NCBI GenBank assembly: GCA_000432775.1
Contig: HF990416.1
Span: 46,449-110,448 of the forward strand
DNA length: 64,000 bases
Direction of reading: 5' to 3'
DNA from: Alistipes sp. CAG:831
GTDB lineage: Bacteria > Bacteroidota > Bacteroidia > Bacteroidales > UBA932
Positions within the stretch are counted from its first letter, which is position 1. The number at the start of each line of letters is the position of its first letter. Made by a program: the position numbers and the translations under genes. This document shows, in pieces, positions 16,856 through 28,383 of the stretch. Below the pieces are notes generated by a model, which worked only from the letters and a program-made list of their open reading frames with translations, searched no databases and was not told the origin of the DNA.

Positions 16856-19099
16856 CTATCGTTTCCTGAACGAACCGTCGCTCAGGTCCAGAATCACTGC
16901 ACGTCCGTCAGCCGTTGTGACTCCCACCTCATGGGAGGAAAGAGGCTCGACCTGCGTATCTCTGGTCAGTTTGCGTTTCTTGCTGAAATCTGCACATATC
17001 GTGCCATCCGCACGGTAAATCAGGGTCTGATAGGAAGTCCTCACTACCCAATAGATACCGTCTCCCACCTTTACCTGCTCCGGCAGCGATACTATGCGCT
17101 CAGCCAGAGTGACCGGATTCCAACCCGGAACCGGTTTACCGTCTATGTCATACTGCATCAGAGTATTGTCCGTGTGCAGCACCATCAGGGTATAATTCTT
17201 GTTTCCCTTGAAATCGTACACGTCCGGACCGAGAAGTATCTCCTTGCCCAGGCTTATGGGGAAACGTCCTACCGTGCGTCCCAGACGGTCCAGAAGATGA
17301 ATGTTCTCCCCGGCACCGAAAAGCATCTGCAGCTTATTGTTCTTAAGATAATCTATCTGCCTCACTGTTCCGCAGAGCGGCTTGTCGAACTTGACTGTCC
17401 ACACCGGACGGCGGGAACTGTTGAGCAGACGTATGTCATGGTTGTCCAACTGCTCCAGGTAATTGGTGGAGCCGTCGATAAAATTCTTGACCTTAAATGG
17501 TCCTTCCGGCACTTTCACCGGTACATCCTCCACTATCGCAGGTACTTCCCCCTCAGCAGCACCCTTAGGCTGAGGCAGTGCATCCAGATTCTCCCTGTAC
17601 ACGGAAGATCTTATACCCAGCGAATTGCTCACTTTGAACATATTGACGGACAGGAACTCAAAATTGGAGTTGCCCATATGCCGTCTCAGAATCCCGGTAT
17701 AGGGTTCCCTCAGGAATGAGGCCAGGGTATCAGCATATCTCCCCACGTTGACGATCAGCGACATATTCGAAAGTTCCCTGAGCTCGTCAGCGGCCGGTGT
17801 CTGCGCAAGATAGTCCGACAGAGAGAAAAATGTGCCCTGCGCCATGGCCTTCTGCATGGAGGTTATTTCCTCCTTGCCGCCGACTAAAATCCACTCTCCC
17901 GCCGAGCACCAGCTCTCTTCGGAGGAGGGGGCGAAGACATTGCCCAGCAGGGCCTTCACGTACCCTTTGAAACGGTACGGACTGACAGGAGTATCATAAC
18001 TGCCCATCGCCTCCCTGCTCCGGACTCTCATTGCCAGAATCTTCCTCTCCCCTATCCCGTCAAAAGGAGCCGAGAACACTGCTATCTCACTAAGGCCCAA
18101 CGACTCTACGAACTTGGACGTAGTCATTCCGCCGGTATCTCCCGACGGCAGCACCGAATTGATGTAGTCGTAGTCTTTCTTCTGCCCTACGGCAGCGATA
18201 TATGCATCGTATGCCCTGATATAATCAGGATAGGACGTAAGGGGAATCGTAAGTACATAGGAGGAGGTATGGGGCACTACCGTAAATGCCTCGGGCTTCC
18301 TACCCCTCTGGGAAAGAAGGACATCAGAGAAATTCTCCCCGGAGCGCACACCCAGGACCCTGCCGTCGAAGGACAGCGGGGAATCCCCGTCGCCCTCACC
18401 GAACGCACCCCAGTCGGCGAAACTCTGGAAAAATGAGGCATACTTCACATATCCGGTTCCGGCTGCTCCTGAGAAGATTTTCCCGAGATTGTTGAAGCTG
18501 ACATGCAGCACGCCTCTGTCGGAGGTCACCCCGGCTATTTTGGAGTACAGGGGATCGTCCTTGATTGAGGTCCCGGTCTCCAGATGACGCAGGGAAGACT
18601 CGACGATCACCAGCGAGGGGCTGGCTATAAGAAAATGGCCGTATACCGCGAAGGAAGCATCAGGCACTGCGGACTTGTGGACTGTCACCGAGCCGTAACG
18701 CTTGTCCACCACACCGCCGCACTCCCTGAGTATCCGGTCCATGAATGCCCCGGCATCCTCGTCCCCGGGCAGGGAAAGGACCAGCAGGGGCGAGACAGCA
18801 TTCTTGCTGGAATAGTGCATGGAAAGAGCGGCCTCCCATTCTGACGCAGCGTCGGGAATGCATCCCAGCAGTCTGCCGAGTGCACTCCCGTCGTCGGTCA
18901 GTTTATCTATTTCTGACAATGAACCGGCTTCGAAGAGGAATATCGCATCGGACGGGACAGCCTCCACTCCGTCAGTCAGCCGGTCTGTCCTGACAGTATT
19001 CCCCTCATCTCTGAAAAACAGAGAGAAAAAGAGCCAGCCGATACCCGCGAGCAGCAGTACCGTAACTACCGTACAGATGATTATACTCCTCCTGTTCAT
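16856..19099 (-). CDS. Large membrane-anchored protein, DUF3352-like
   Basis: The protein is 747 residues. An N-terminal helix (SIIICTVVTVLLLAGIGWLFFSLFF) anchors it with the bulk in the periplasm. The first part (VPSDAIFLFEAGSLSEIDKL) resembles DUF3352-type proteins, in which repeated alpha/beta units score self-describing segments; I recognise no catalytic motif. The C-terminal third (about 520-747) has repeated short strands (LLNSSRRPVWTVKFDKPL, DRLGRTVGRFPISL, YDIDGKPVPGW, YRADGTICADF) suggesting a beta-propeller. The function is unknown. Its place between FKBP and the ABC exporter suggests envelope biology. Confidence 0.6.
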   Translation of the reverse strand: MNRRSIIICTVVTVLLLAGIGWLFFSLFFRDEGNTVRTDRLTDGVEAVPSDAIFLFEAGSLSEIDKLTDDGSALGRLLGCIPDAASEWEAALSMHYSSKNAVSPLLVLSLPGDEDAGAFMDRILRECGGVVDKRYGSVTVHKSAVPDASFAVYGHFLIASPSLVIVESSLRHLETGTSIKDDPLYSKIAGVTSDRGVLHVSFNNLGKIFSGAAGTGYVKYASFFQSFADWGAFGEGDGDSPLSFDGRVLGVRSGENFSDVLLSQRGRKPEAFTVVPHTSSYVLTIPLTSYPDYIRAYDAYIAAVGQKKDYDYINSVLPSGDTGGMTTSKFVESLGLSEIAVFSAPFDGIGERKILAMRVRSREAMGSYDTPVSPYRFKGYVKALLGNVFAPSSEESWCSAGEWILVGGKEEITSMQKAMAQGTFFSLSDYLAQTPAADELRELSNMSLIVNVGRYADTLASFLREPYTGILRRHMGNSNFEFLSVNMFKVSNSLGIRSSVYRENLDALPQPKGAAEGEVPAIVEDVPVKVPEGPFKVKNFIDGSTNYLEQLDNHDIRLLNSSRRPVWTVKFDKPLCGTVRQIDYLKNNKLQMLFGAGENIHLLDRLGRTVGRFPISLGKEILLGPDVYDFKGNKNYTLMVLHTDNTLMQYDIDGKPVPGWNPVTLAERIVSLPEQVKVGDGIYWVVRTSYQTLIYRADGTICADFSKKRKLTRDTQVEPLSSHEVGVTTADGRAVILDLSDGSFRKR

Positions 19100-19115
19100 C
19101 GTCCTGTGCGTTTAC

Positions 19116-19844
19116 TTATTTCTTGTCATTCTCAGGTTCCTCGACAGCCTTGGAAACATTGATGAGCTCCACGTCGAAGATCAGGACGCTGTTGCCGGGA
19201 ATAGGGCCCGTACCGCGCTGACCGTAACCGAGGTCAGAGGGAATGAACAGACGGATCTTACCGCCCTCCTTGATATATGTGAGGCCCTCGCCCCAGCCCT
19301 TGATCACTCTGTTGAGGGGGAATGTGGTGGTCTCGCCCCTCTCATAGGAAGAATCGAATACCGTTCCGTCAAGCAGACGGCCCTCATAATTCACCTCGAC
19401 TGTATCCTTGGGACCGGGAGCCACTCCTGTACCTTCGTTCTCAATGATATACTGCAGGCCGCTCTCAGTCTCCACCACGCCTTCCTTTTCCTTGTTGGCT
19501 GCCAGGAACTCCTTGCCCTCCTCGAGGGTGCGCTCTGCCAGATATACCTGCTGCACCATAAGATGATTCTGGATAATCATGCTGAGCTTGGTCTCGTCAA
19601 GCATGGTCTCCTTGCCGTCGAGCACATCCATGAATCCTTTCCTGAGCTGCCCGAGGTCCACCTCACCGAACGGGGAGCTGGTCATCATCTTTCCATAGTA
19701 CATACCGAGGGCATAGCTGACTGTGTCTATGTCCGCTGATGTAATTTCAGGGGCTTTTTTACCTTTCTGATAAGTTCCTGCGCAGGAAGAGAGCGCGAGT
19801 ACTGCCGCACAGGAGGCGGCGATTACAAATGCAAATCTTTTCAT
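19116..19844 (-). CDS. FKBP-type peptidyl-prolyl isomerase lipoprotein
   Basis: The 242-residue protein starts MKRFAFVIAASCAAVLALSSC, a lipoprotein signal with lipobox LSSC, so it is anchored in the envelope. An FKBP_N dimerisation region (about 30-120) is followed by an FKBP domain with VNYEGRLLDGTVFDSS, FPLNRVIKGWGEGL and IPSDLGYGQRGTGPIPGNSVLIFDVEL. It should catalyse proline isomerisation during folding of exported proteins. The ATG at 19844 is chosen over 19856 because it directly precedes the signal peptide and leaves the nhaA stop 1 bp upstream. Confidence 0.93.
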   Translation of the reverse strand: MKRFAFVIAASCAAVLALSSCAGTYQKGKKAPEITSADIDTVSYALGMYYGKMMTSSPFGEVDLGQLRKGFMDVLDGKETMLDETKLSMIIQNHLMVQQVYLAERTLEEGKEFLAANKEKEGVVETESGLQYIIENEGTGVAPGPKDTVEVNYEGRLLDGTVFDSSYERGETTTFPLNRVIKGWGEGLTYIKEGGKIRLFIPSDLGYGQRGTGPIPGNSVLIFDVELINVSKAVEEPENDKK

Positions 19845-19845
19845 T

Positions 19846-21078
19846 TTAAATGACATTGTTTTTATCTGTTTTCTTTGTCGTCAAATATAATGCCGCAATG
19901 CCCAGGCAGGCGGCCAGGAATGAGGTGGCGAGGATGGCCAGCTTACCGGCATTTATCATCGCCGGATCGGTAAAGGCCAGGTTGTCGATGAATATGGACA
20001 TCGTAAAGCCTATACCGCCGAGTATTCCCAGAGCCAGTATCTGTATCCACCGCGTTCCCTCGGGTTTGCCGGCCAGACGCAGCTTGACCGCCAGCCAGCT
20101 GAAAACGAAGATTCCCAGAGGCTTGCCAAGCAGCAGCCCGAAGAAGACTCCGGGTATGACCGCAGGCATCGCACCATTGCCCAGGGAGGACGGATCTATC
20201 ACCACTCCGGCATTTGCGAGCGCAAATATAGGCATAATAAAGAAATGGACCCACGGATGCAGGGCCGTTTCCAGTTTTCCAAGCGGAGAGTCCGGACCGG
20301 TAAAAGCCCTGATATCGTCCTTTGACGTCTTGGCGGGAATGGTCATGGCCAGAATCACACCGGCAATGGTAGCATGAACTCCCGACTTGAATACGAAAAT
20401 GAAGAGCACCGCACCGAGAATGAGATAGAACAGCAGGGATCGTATCCCGGCCCTGTTGAGCACCACCAGTGCCAGCACTGTCACCGCCGCGTAGACCAAG
20501 TAGATAAGATGGAGGTCATGGGACGGATAGAACACCGCCAGGACTATGATGGCTCCTATATCGTCCACAACTGCGAGTGCCACCAGCAGGACTTTCAGGC
20601 CTATGGGGCAGCGCTTTCCCAGAAGTGACAGGACTCCTATGGCGAAGGCTATGTCTGTGGCCATGGGTATGCCCCAGCCGGCGGCGGAAGGCGTACCGGC
20701 ATTGAAGTATGTGTAGATGAGGGCCGGGAACACCATCCCGCCCAGAGCCGCAAACATCGGCAGCATGGCCTTTTTCACCGTGGAGAGTTCTCCGACCAGG
20801 AGTTCCCTCTTGATCTCCAGGCCCACCGAGAAGAAGAAGACCGCCATCAGCACATCGTCCACCCACTGCCGCACGGACATGGTGAAGGAGAAATCGCCGA
20901 AGGAGAATCCCAGGCCTATATCCCAGAACCGGTGAAGCCAGCCGAGCGCCGGAATATTGGCCGCCGCCACTGCCACCACCGCGCACAGCAGGAGGAGAAC
21001 ACCCCCCGTCATACTGTTATGAAGAATCTTTTCGAGCAGCACTCGTCTGCGAAGCACGTACATTTTCGGATCAATCAT
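19846..21078 (-). CDS. nhaA: Na+/H+ antiporter NhaA
   Basis: The 410-residue inner-membrane protein has about twelve helices. Family hallmarks are FFFSVGLEIKREL, MATDIAFAIGVLSLLG and VALAVVDDIGAIIVLAVFY, the last holding the paired Asp residues that bind Na+. It exports Na+ in exchange for protons. The length is close to E. coli NhaA (388). A TATATTTG promoter element lies just upstream. The stop codon is 1 bp from the FKBP start, suggesting translational coupling. Confidence 0.96.
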   Translation of the reverse strand: MIDPKMYVLRRRVLLEKILHNSMTGGVLLLLCAVVAVAAANIPALGWLHRFWDIGLGFSFGDFSFTMSVRQWVDDVLMAVFFFSVGLEIKRELLVGELSTVKKAMLPMFAALGGMVFPALIYTYFNAGTPSAAGWGIPMATDIAFAIGVLSLLGKRCPIGLKVLLVALAVVDDIGAIIVLAVFYPSHDLHLIYLVYAAVTVLALVVLNRAGIRSLLFYLILGAVLFIFVFKSGVHATIAGVILAMTIPAKTSKDDIRAFTGPDSPLGKLETALHPWVHFFIMPIFALANAGVVIDPSSLGNGAMPAVIPGVFFGLLLGKPLGIFVFSWLAVKLRLAGKPEGTRWIQILALGILGGIGFTMSIFIDNLAFTDPAMINAGKLAILATSFLAACLGIAALYLTTKKTDKNNVI

Positions 21079-21113
21079 TACTTTAATAGGTTTGTTTCAG
21101 GTTATCAAGCCTA

Positions 21114-21121
21114 CAAATATA
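21114..21121 (-). promoter_or_regulatory. -7 promoter element of nhaA
   Basis: The minus strand reads TATATTTG, 36 bases before the nhaA ATG and just past the stop codon of the arginase-family gene. It implies that nhaA and the genes after it need not depend on the arginase-family promoter. Confidence 0.5.
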
Positions 21122-21122
21122 A

Positions 21123-22244
21123 TCATTTTTCCCTAACGGAGAAAGTCATGGCCGCAAGGAGTCTGAAAAGCATACGGACTCCGGCATTTGCGTCCCACTC
21201 CCCTATGCCCGGAGCTACCTCGCAGAGGTCAAAACCCACAATTCTCCTGCCTGAAAGGGCCAGGCGGTACAGAAGCCAGTCGGCCTGGGCAAAAGACAGT
21301 CCTCCGGGTACAGGGGTGCCGGTTCCCGGACAATACTCCGGAGACAGCCCGTCTATGTCGAAGCTTACATATACATCCTGAGGCAGCGCCGCTACCATCC
21401 TGTCGCAGAGCTCTCTCCAGGTAACTCCGTTGTAGAGGCCGTCCTTCAGGGAAAAGTCCGTAAATGTCACGAATCTGTCAGAAGAAGATGTCAGGGAATG
21501 CTCTGCAGAGCAGAAATCCCGTATGCCGACCTGTACTATACGGCTGACACCGGGAACCTCCTTCATCACGTTGTACATGATGGAGGCATGTGAGTACCTG
21601 AATCCCTCGTACGCCTCCCTGGTATCGGAATGTGCGTCAATATGCAGTACACCCATCCCCGGGAAACGCCCGGCGAGAGCCCTTATCAGCCCTAAAGGTA
21701 CACTGTGCTCGCCTCCTATCACAGCCACCTTTTTACCTTGAGAGAGATATTTCTCAGCAGTGGACTCAACATACGAGTTTACAGCCTCTGACGCCATGTC
21801 CACATGAGAACAGAGTCCGGTCAGGACCGCCGGATCAGCCCCTTGCTCCAGTGCAGAGACGACCATGGCCGATATCTTCCCGGCCTCGACATTCAGCCCG
21901 GCAATACGGTCATCCTGCGGCAGGGTCCACACTTTCATGCCGGCCACGTCGGGATACCTCTCGTCGAACAAGTCCACCTGGAGGGAGGCTCCGAGCATTG
22001 CCGCCGGTCCTTCGGCAGTCCCTTTGCCGTATGAGGCAGTAGCATCCCACGGAACCTGCACCAGCACCGTATCCGCCTCCTGCTCCGTACAAGGCAGACC
22101 GAAGAAATTGCCGTTCGCAATGCCTATGCTGTCCGGGTCAAAATCCTCCGCGCTTGTATTTCTCACACCTCCGTCTGACTGCACGACCTCCCCGAGAGTA
22201 GTCTCTGAGGCATATTTTCTCAATTTTTCAATTAGATTTTTCAT
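21123..22244 (-). CDS. Arginase/agmatinase/formiminoglutamase family hydrolase
   Basis: The 373-residue protein has the binuclear Mn2+ motifs of the ureohydrolases: GGEHSVPLG, HIDAHSDTR and SFDIDGLSP, with the conserved Glu in LCEVAPG. It hydrolyses a guanidino or formimino substrate. I cannot choose between agmatine, arginine and formiminoglutamate. The protein is longer than typical agmatinase (about 300) because of an N-terminal segment of about 60 residues. ATG 22244 is chosen over an upstream TTG at 22256. It is the first gene of the minus-strand train. Confidence 0.88.
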   Translation of the reverse strand: MKNLIEKLRKYASETTLGEVVQSDGGVRNTSAEDFDPDSIGIANGNFFGLPCTEQEADTVLVQVPWDATASYGKGTAEGPAAMLGASLQVDLFDERYPDVAGMKVWTLPQDDRIAGLNVEAGKISAMVVSALEQGADPAVLTGLCSHVDMASEAVNSYVESTAEKYLSQGKKVAVIGGEHSVPLGLIRALAGRFPGMGVLHIDAHSDTREAYEGFRYSHASIMYNVMKEVPGVSRIVQVGIRDFCSAEHSLTSSSDRFVTFTDFSLKDGLYNGVTWRELCDRMVAALPQDVYVSFDIDGLSPEYCPGTGTPVPGGLSFAQADWLLYRLALSGRRIVGFDLCEVAPGIGEWDANAGVRMLFRLLAAMTFSVREK

Positions 22245-22287
22245 TTTAATTTGCAAGAAACTGAACTTTTGGGTAATTTTAGACGCG

Positions 22288-22295
22288 CAAAGGTA
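22288..22295 (-). promoter_or_regulatory. -7 promoter element of the arginase-family gene
   Basis: The minus strand reads TACCTTTG, matching TAnnTTTG, 43 bases before the ATG. It lies in the 57-bp gap shared with the divergent recQ gene. Confidence 0.55.
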
Positions 22296-22301
22296 ACAAA
22301 T

Positions 22302-24505
<2,204 letters not shown>

Positions 24506-24509
<4 letters not shown>

Positions 24510-25840
24510 GACATGCCCTGTATCATGAAGAGCTTGCCGTTGACATAGTCGAGAGCTTCTTCTACGAATTTATAGGCTTCGCTATCCTTATTTTCAGTGC
24601 GGTCCATAAATTCCCGGTAGCACTCAGCAGCATTCTTCCAGTCCTCCAGACGCTCATAGCAATAACCGAGGGAAGGCAGCATCGTAAGACGCTCCGGAGC
24701 ATAAGCCCGCGCCTCCAGATACCTGTCCCTGGCCTCCGCAAACCGCTCTTTCCGGAGCAGCCAGTCCCCGTAGGCCGAATAGATGCGGTACATCACTTTC
24801 GGATCAGGCCGCATCATGCCGATGGCTCTGTCAAACATACTGTAAGTAAGCGAATCACGTCTGGTCACACGACCCAGGATGCAGGCATACTGATACACCC
24901 CCTCTATATTCGTCGTATCGGCATTGTATGCATCCTCGAAGGCATACAGAGCCTTCAGCGGGTCAGTCTCCAGATAATTCAGACCCAGATAAAAATTCGT
25001 ACTGTATGTCGAATCTCCCATCGCCCTCATCCTCTCGAACAGCCTGAGGGATTCGGGATATGTCTTCATGAGATAAAATGTCATTGCACGGATTCCGAGC
25101 ACATTGAGCGAAGTATCCTGCTCGAGATACCTGCCGGTCATCTCCATCACGTCCCCGTACTGCTTCTGATCCAGTAGGATACTGGACGCCTTGTCTATGA
25201 GGTTCGCATTATAGGGGTTGAGTTCCAGTGCCTCCCTGTAGCATACCAGGGCCGAATCGGGCCGGCCGAGCATATTCCAGCTGTCTCCGGCGAGTGAGAC
25301 TATCGCAGGTATACTGTCCACAGCCATTATCTTCTCCGCATTTGCAATACAGTCCTCGTACAGTCCGCAATAATAGAACAGAAGTGTCTGCTGCACCCTG
25401 AAATACAGATTCACAGGATCGAGCATGGTCACCACCCCGTACAGGTTCAGAGCCTCCGTCAGGTCTCCCTGCTGAATACGGCAGTCAGCAATCTCAGCCA
25501 TCACCGGTACCGGATTGGCCGCCCGGTCCAGTGCAATCACGGCCCCCAGCGCCTCCACCGCCTCATCGAAACGGTAGAGCTTCCGCAAGCACTGCGCCCT
25601 CCTGCCCTGAACCCACTTCTGAAGGCTCCTCTCTTCAGTAGACAAAGCCGCAACTGCCAATGAGTCATTCACATCTACCGTTATCATACTGTCCAGTCCG
25701 ATCAGTGCCCCGTTGAAGTCATATCCTGCCATCTGCTCATCAATCCTCTTCTGCACGCCCCCATCCTGTGCAGCAGCGGTGAACTGCCCGACAAAAAGCA
25801 CTGAGACAGCAGTCAGTGCCAATATTCTCAAGTATCCCAT
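24506..25840 (-). CDS. Exported tetratricopeptide-repeat protein
   Basis: The 444-residue protein begins MGYLRILALTAVSVLFVGQFTAAAQ, a signal peptide, so it is periplasmic or surface associated. The rest is a series of TPR-like helix pairs (for example ALVCYREALELNPYNANLIDKAS and ERLEDWKNAAECYREFMD). TPR arrays bind other proteins; the partner is unknown. ATG 25840 is preferred over 25852 because it starts the signal peptide and leaves room after the promoter element. It is a single gene overlapping the recQ end by 4 bp. Confidence 0.82.
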
Positions 25841-25864
25841 ATCCTTTGACATTTAGATTTTCAA

Positions 25865-25872
25865 CAAAGATA
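25865..25872 (-). promoter_or_regulatory. -7 promoter element of the TPR gene
   Basis: The minus strand reads TATCTTTG, 24 bases before the chosen ATG. Confidence 0.55.
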
Positions 25873-25910
25873 ACTTTTTTTCGTTATAAAACCGCGCACA
25901 TATAAAAAAG

Positions 25911-25946
25911 ATGGTGCGTCAAAAAAGAATATTTTTGCACACCACC
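25911..25946 (-). terminator. Terminator after the nucleotidyltransferase gene
   Basis: An imperfect hairpin with an A/T-rich inner stem (GGTGCGTCAAAAA facing TTTTTGCACACC) is followed on the minus strand by TTTTTTATA. Confidence 0.55.
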
Positions 25947-25971
25947 TTCAGGACCAGTCAGCGACAACAGC

Positions 25972-26886
25972 CTACTTCCAAAGATGCTCCGGATAGACTC
26001 CGTCAGCTATCAGGCGGGCAATGCGCTCCACCACGTAGGGCCTGTCCTGCTTGTAGGTCACTCCGAACCACTGGGCATCGCTGTTGAGGACTTTTAAGGA
26101 AACCTTACCCTCATTGATCAGCTGATTGACGCACAGGGGGATGAAGAACTCGGCCTTGGGATTGGCCATATTCGCGGGATCGGACAGGAACTTTCTGAAA
26201 AGCGTCTCTGACTCGGCAAAGAAGTCCTGGGTGAAACCGAACAGATTCATGGAGACGACGGTATTCTCATCCAGCTGGTGCAGGCCTTCGGCATCCTTAT
26301 ACATGATACGCCCGTCTTCCACACGCTCTATGGCTGTGCGCTCGACAATGGAAACAAGGTTGCCTTCCGCATCGACACGGCACTCGCCTCGGGACACGCT
26401 GCCGTAATCCGAGAGAGTATTGCACAGATTGTAGCCGACCATAGAATACTTGCCGCGCATACCGTCTACCGAGCGCAGGTAATCCGCCAGTACCACATAT
26501 CCCTCACGACCGTAGAAATCATCGGAGTTGATTACCGCAAAGGGTGTTTTCACAGCCGGAGCCGCCATCATTACCGCATGACAGGTACCCCAAGGCTTTT
26601 CCCTACCTTCGGGAACGCTGAATCCCTCCGGCAGATAATCCAGTTCCTGAAATACGAACTCTATCTCGACCTTGCCTCCGAAATGCTCGGGAGTGAAAAT
26701 CTCCCGGAACTCCTTCTCGAAAGAATGTCTGATAATAAACACCACCTTCCCGAACCCGGCACGGACTGCATCGTAGATCGAATAGTCGATAATAGCCTCT
26801 CCGTTGGGACCTACTCCGTCCATCTGCTTCAGGGAACCATAGCGGGAACCCATACCCGCTGCCAATACTACTAAAGTCGGTTTCAT
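25972..26886 (-). CDS. Sugar-phosphate nucleotidyltransferase
   Basis: The 304-residue protein starts with the nucleotide-binding signature LAAGMGSRYGSLKQMDGVGPNG and has a metal-binding Asp pair in VINSDDFYG. It belongs to the glucose-1-phosphate uridylyl/thymidylyltransferase fold that makes NDP-sugars. The exact sugar and nucleotide are not clear. In Bacteroidota similar genes often accompany sugar kinases, but none is adjacent here. It is flanked by a terminator on each side and appears monocistronic. Confidence 0.85.
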   Translation of the reverse strand: MKPTLVVLAAGMGSRYGSLKQMDGVGPNGEAIIDYSIYDAVRAGFGKVVFIIRHSFEKEFREIFTPEHFGGKVEIEFVFQELDYLPEGFSVPEGREKPWGTCHAVMMAAPAVKTPFAVINSDDFYGREGYVVLADYLRSVDGMRGKYSMVGYNLCNTLSDYGSVSRGECRVDAEGNLVSIVERTAIERVEDGRIMYKDAEGLHQLDENTVVSMNLFGFTQDFFAESETLFRKFLSDPANMANPKAEFFIPLCVNQLINEGKVSLKVLNSDAQWFGVTYKQDRPYVVERIARLIADGVYPEHLWK

Positions 26887-26947
26887 ATACTGTCAAATAC
26901 TTAAAATGCGTAATTCAAAACAAGAAATTATATCACTAATTGAAAAA

Positions 26948-26982
26948 GAGGCCGTATCGAATCAACTTTCGATTACGGCCTC
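26948..26982 (-). terminator. Terminator after the serC-serA-DUF1015 operon
   Basis: A GAGGCCGTA/TTACGGCCTC stem extended by TCGAA pairing is followed on the minus strand by CTCTTTTTC. Confidence 0.6.
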
Positions 26983-26998
26983 CTTTAACGTACTTCAA

Positions 26999-27118
26999 GG
27001 TGCGTCAGAATGGGTAAGATGCAAGGCACTGAGGGTGAGCGCAAAGGAGTTTACTGCTGTAAATGACTGCCGCGCTCATCCCGAAAGTAACGCAGCAGAT
27101 TGCCCATTATGACGCGCC
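26999..27118. repeat. 120-bp imperfect palindrome
   Basis: The ends GGTGCGTCAGAATGGG and CCCATTATGACGCGCC are inverted repeats with two mismatches. Similarity continues inward (TGAGGGTGAGCGC against GCGCTCATCCC), so nearly the whole segment could fold as one long hairpin. It lies directly at the 3' end of the DUF1015 gene. No box like that of elements A-D is seen. Confidence 0.55.
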
Positions 27119-27119
27119 A

Positions 27120-28364
27120 CTACCGTTCCAGCTTGTGGATAGCCAGACCGCTGCGCAGCTTGGGCTCGAACCAGGTAGTCTTGGGAGGCATGATATTGCC
27201 TGTGTCGGCTATCCTGATAAGCTGCTTCATGGATACGGGATACAGAGCGAAAGCCGCTGCCATCTCGCCTGAGTCGACTCTCTTCTTGAGCTCGCCGAGA
27301 CCTCTGATACCTCCCACGAAATCAATGCGCTTCGAAGTACGGAGGTCCTTGATGTCGAGGAGCTTGTCGAAGATAAGGTTGGAGCAGATGGTCACGTCGA
27401 GGCATCCGATGGGATCGTTGTCGTCGTAGGTACCCTTCTTGGCTGTGAGGGAATACCAGTGGCCCCCGAGGTACATCGAGAAGTTGTGCAGGTTCTTGGG
27501 CTTGTAGATCTCGGTACCCATGTCCTTGATCTCGAAGTCAGCGCCCAGTTTCTCAAGGAACTGCTCTGGAGTAAGACCGTTGAGATCCTTCACAACGCGG
27601 TTGTAGTCGATAATCTTGAGGTGGCTCTCGGGGAATACCACTGCCATGAAGTAGTTGTACTCCTCTGTTCCGTTGTGATTGGGATTCTGACGGCGCTTCT
27701 CCTCGCCTACGAGAGCGGCTGCAGCCGTCCTGTGGTGACCGTCGGCAACGTAGAATGCAGGAATGGTCGAGAATATCTCGGTGATCCTCTTGATATCCTC
27801 GTCATTGTCGATTACCCAGAAATGATGTCCGAAACCGTCGTCCGGAGCCACGAAGTCGTACTCGGGCTTGCCGTCGGTGTACTTCTTCACGATGGCGTTG
27901 ATCTCGGTGTTGTCAGGATAAGCGAAGAATACGGGCTCGATGTTGGCGTTCTGGATGCGGACGTGGATCATGCGGTCCTCCTCCTTGTCCTTGCGGGTGA
28001 GCTCGTGCTTCTTGATCTTGCCGGTGAGGTAGTCGTCCACATTGGCGCAGAGCACGATTCCGTACTGGGTACGGCCGTTCATCGTCTGGGCGTAAACATA
28101 GTAGCACTCCTTCTTGTCCTGTACCAGCCAGCCTTTCTCCTGCCATTTCTTGAAGTTCTCTACAGCCTTGTCGTATGCCTGCTGCGAGTGCTCGTCGATG
28201 ATGGGGTCGAAGTCAATCTCGGGCTTGGTTATGTGGAGAAGGGATTTCTCGCCTGCCTCTTCCTTAGCCTCCTGGGAGTTGAGCACGTCGTAGGGACGGG
28301 CTGCCACCTCGGTTACTATGGCCTTGGGAGGGCGGATAGCTGCGAAAGGTTTTACTTTTACCAT
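27120..28364 (-). CDS. DUF1015 family protein
   Basis: The 414-residue protein starts VKPFAAIRPPKAIVTEVAARPYDVLN, typical of DUF1015, and contains the conserved FYVADGHHRTAAA segment. Its biochemical role is not established. It lies 19 bp after serA, and this serC-serA-DUF1015 order is seen in Bacteroidota, so a role linked to serine metabolism is a fair inference. The length is normal. Confidence 0.9.
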   Translation of the reverse strand: MVKVKPFAAIRPPKAIVTEVAARPYDVLNSQEAKEEAGEKSLLHITKPEIDFDPIIDEHSQQAYDKAVENFKKWQEKGWLVQDKKECYYVYAQTMNGRTQYGIVLCANVDDYLTGKIKKHELTRKDKEEDRMIHVRIQNANIEPVFFAYPDNTEINAIVKKYTDGKPEYDFVAPDDGFGHHFWVIDNDEDIKRITEIFSTIPAFYVADGHHRTAAAALVGEEKRRQNPNHNGTEEYNYFMAVVFPESHLKIIDYNRVVKDLNGLTPEQFLEKLGADFEIKDMGTEIYKPKNLHNFSMYLGGHWYSLTAKKGTYDDNDPIGCLDVTICSNLIFDKLLDIKDLRTSKRIDFVGGIRGLGELKKRVDSGEMAAAFALYPVSMKQLIRIADTGNIMPPKTTWFEPKLRSGLAIHKLER

Positions 28365-28383
28365 ATCGTTTCTCTCCTATATG

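Noticed and set aside
26906..27112. Small plus-strand open frame between two minus-strand genes
   Set aside because: It is made of the terminator hairpin and the 120-bp palindrome.
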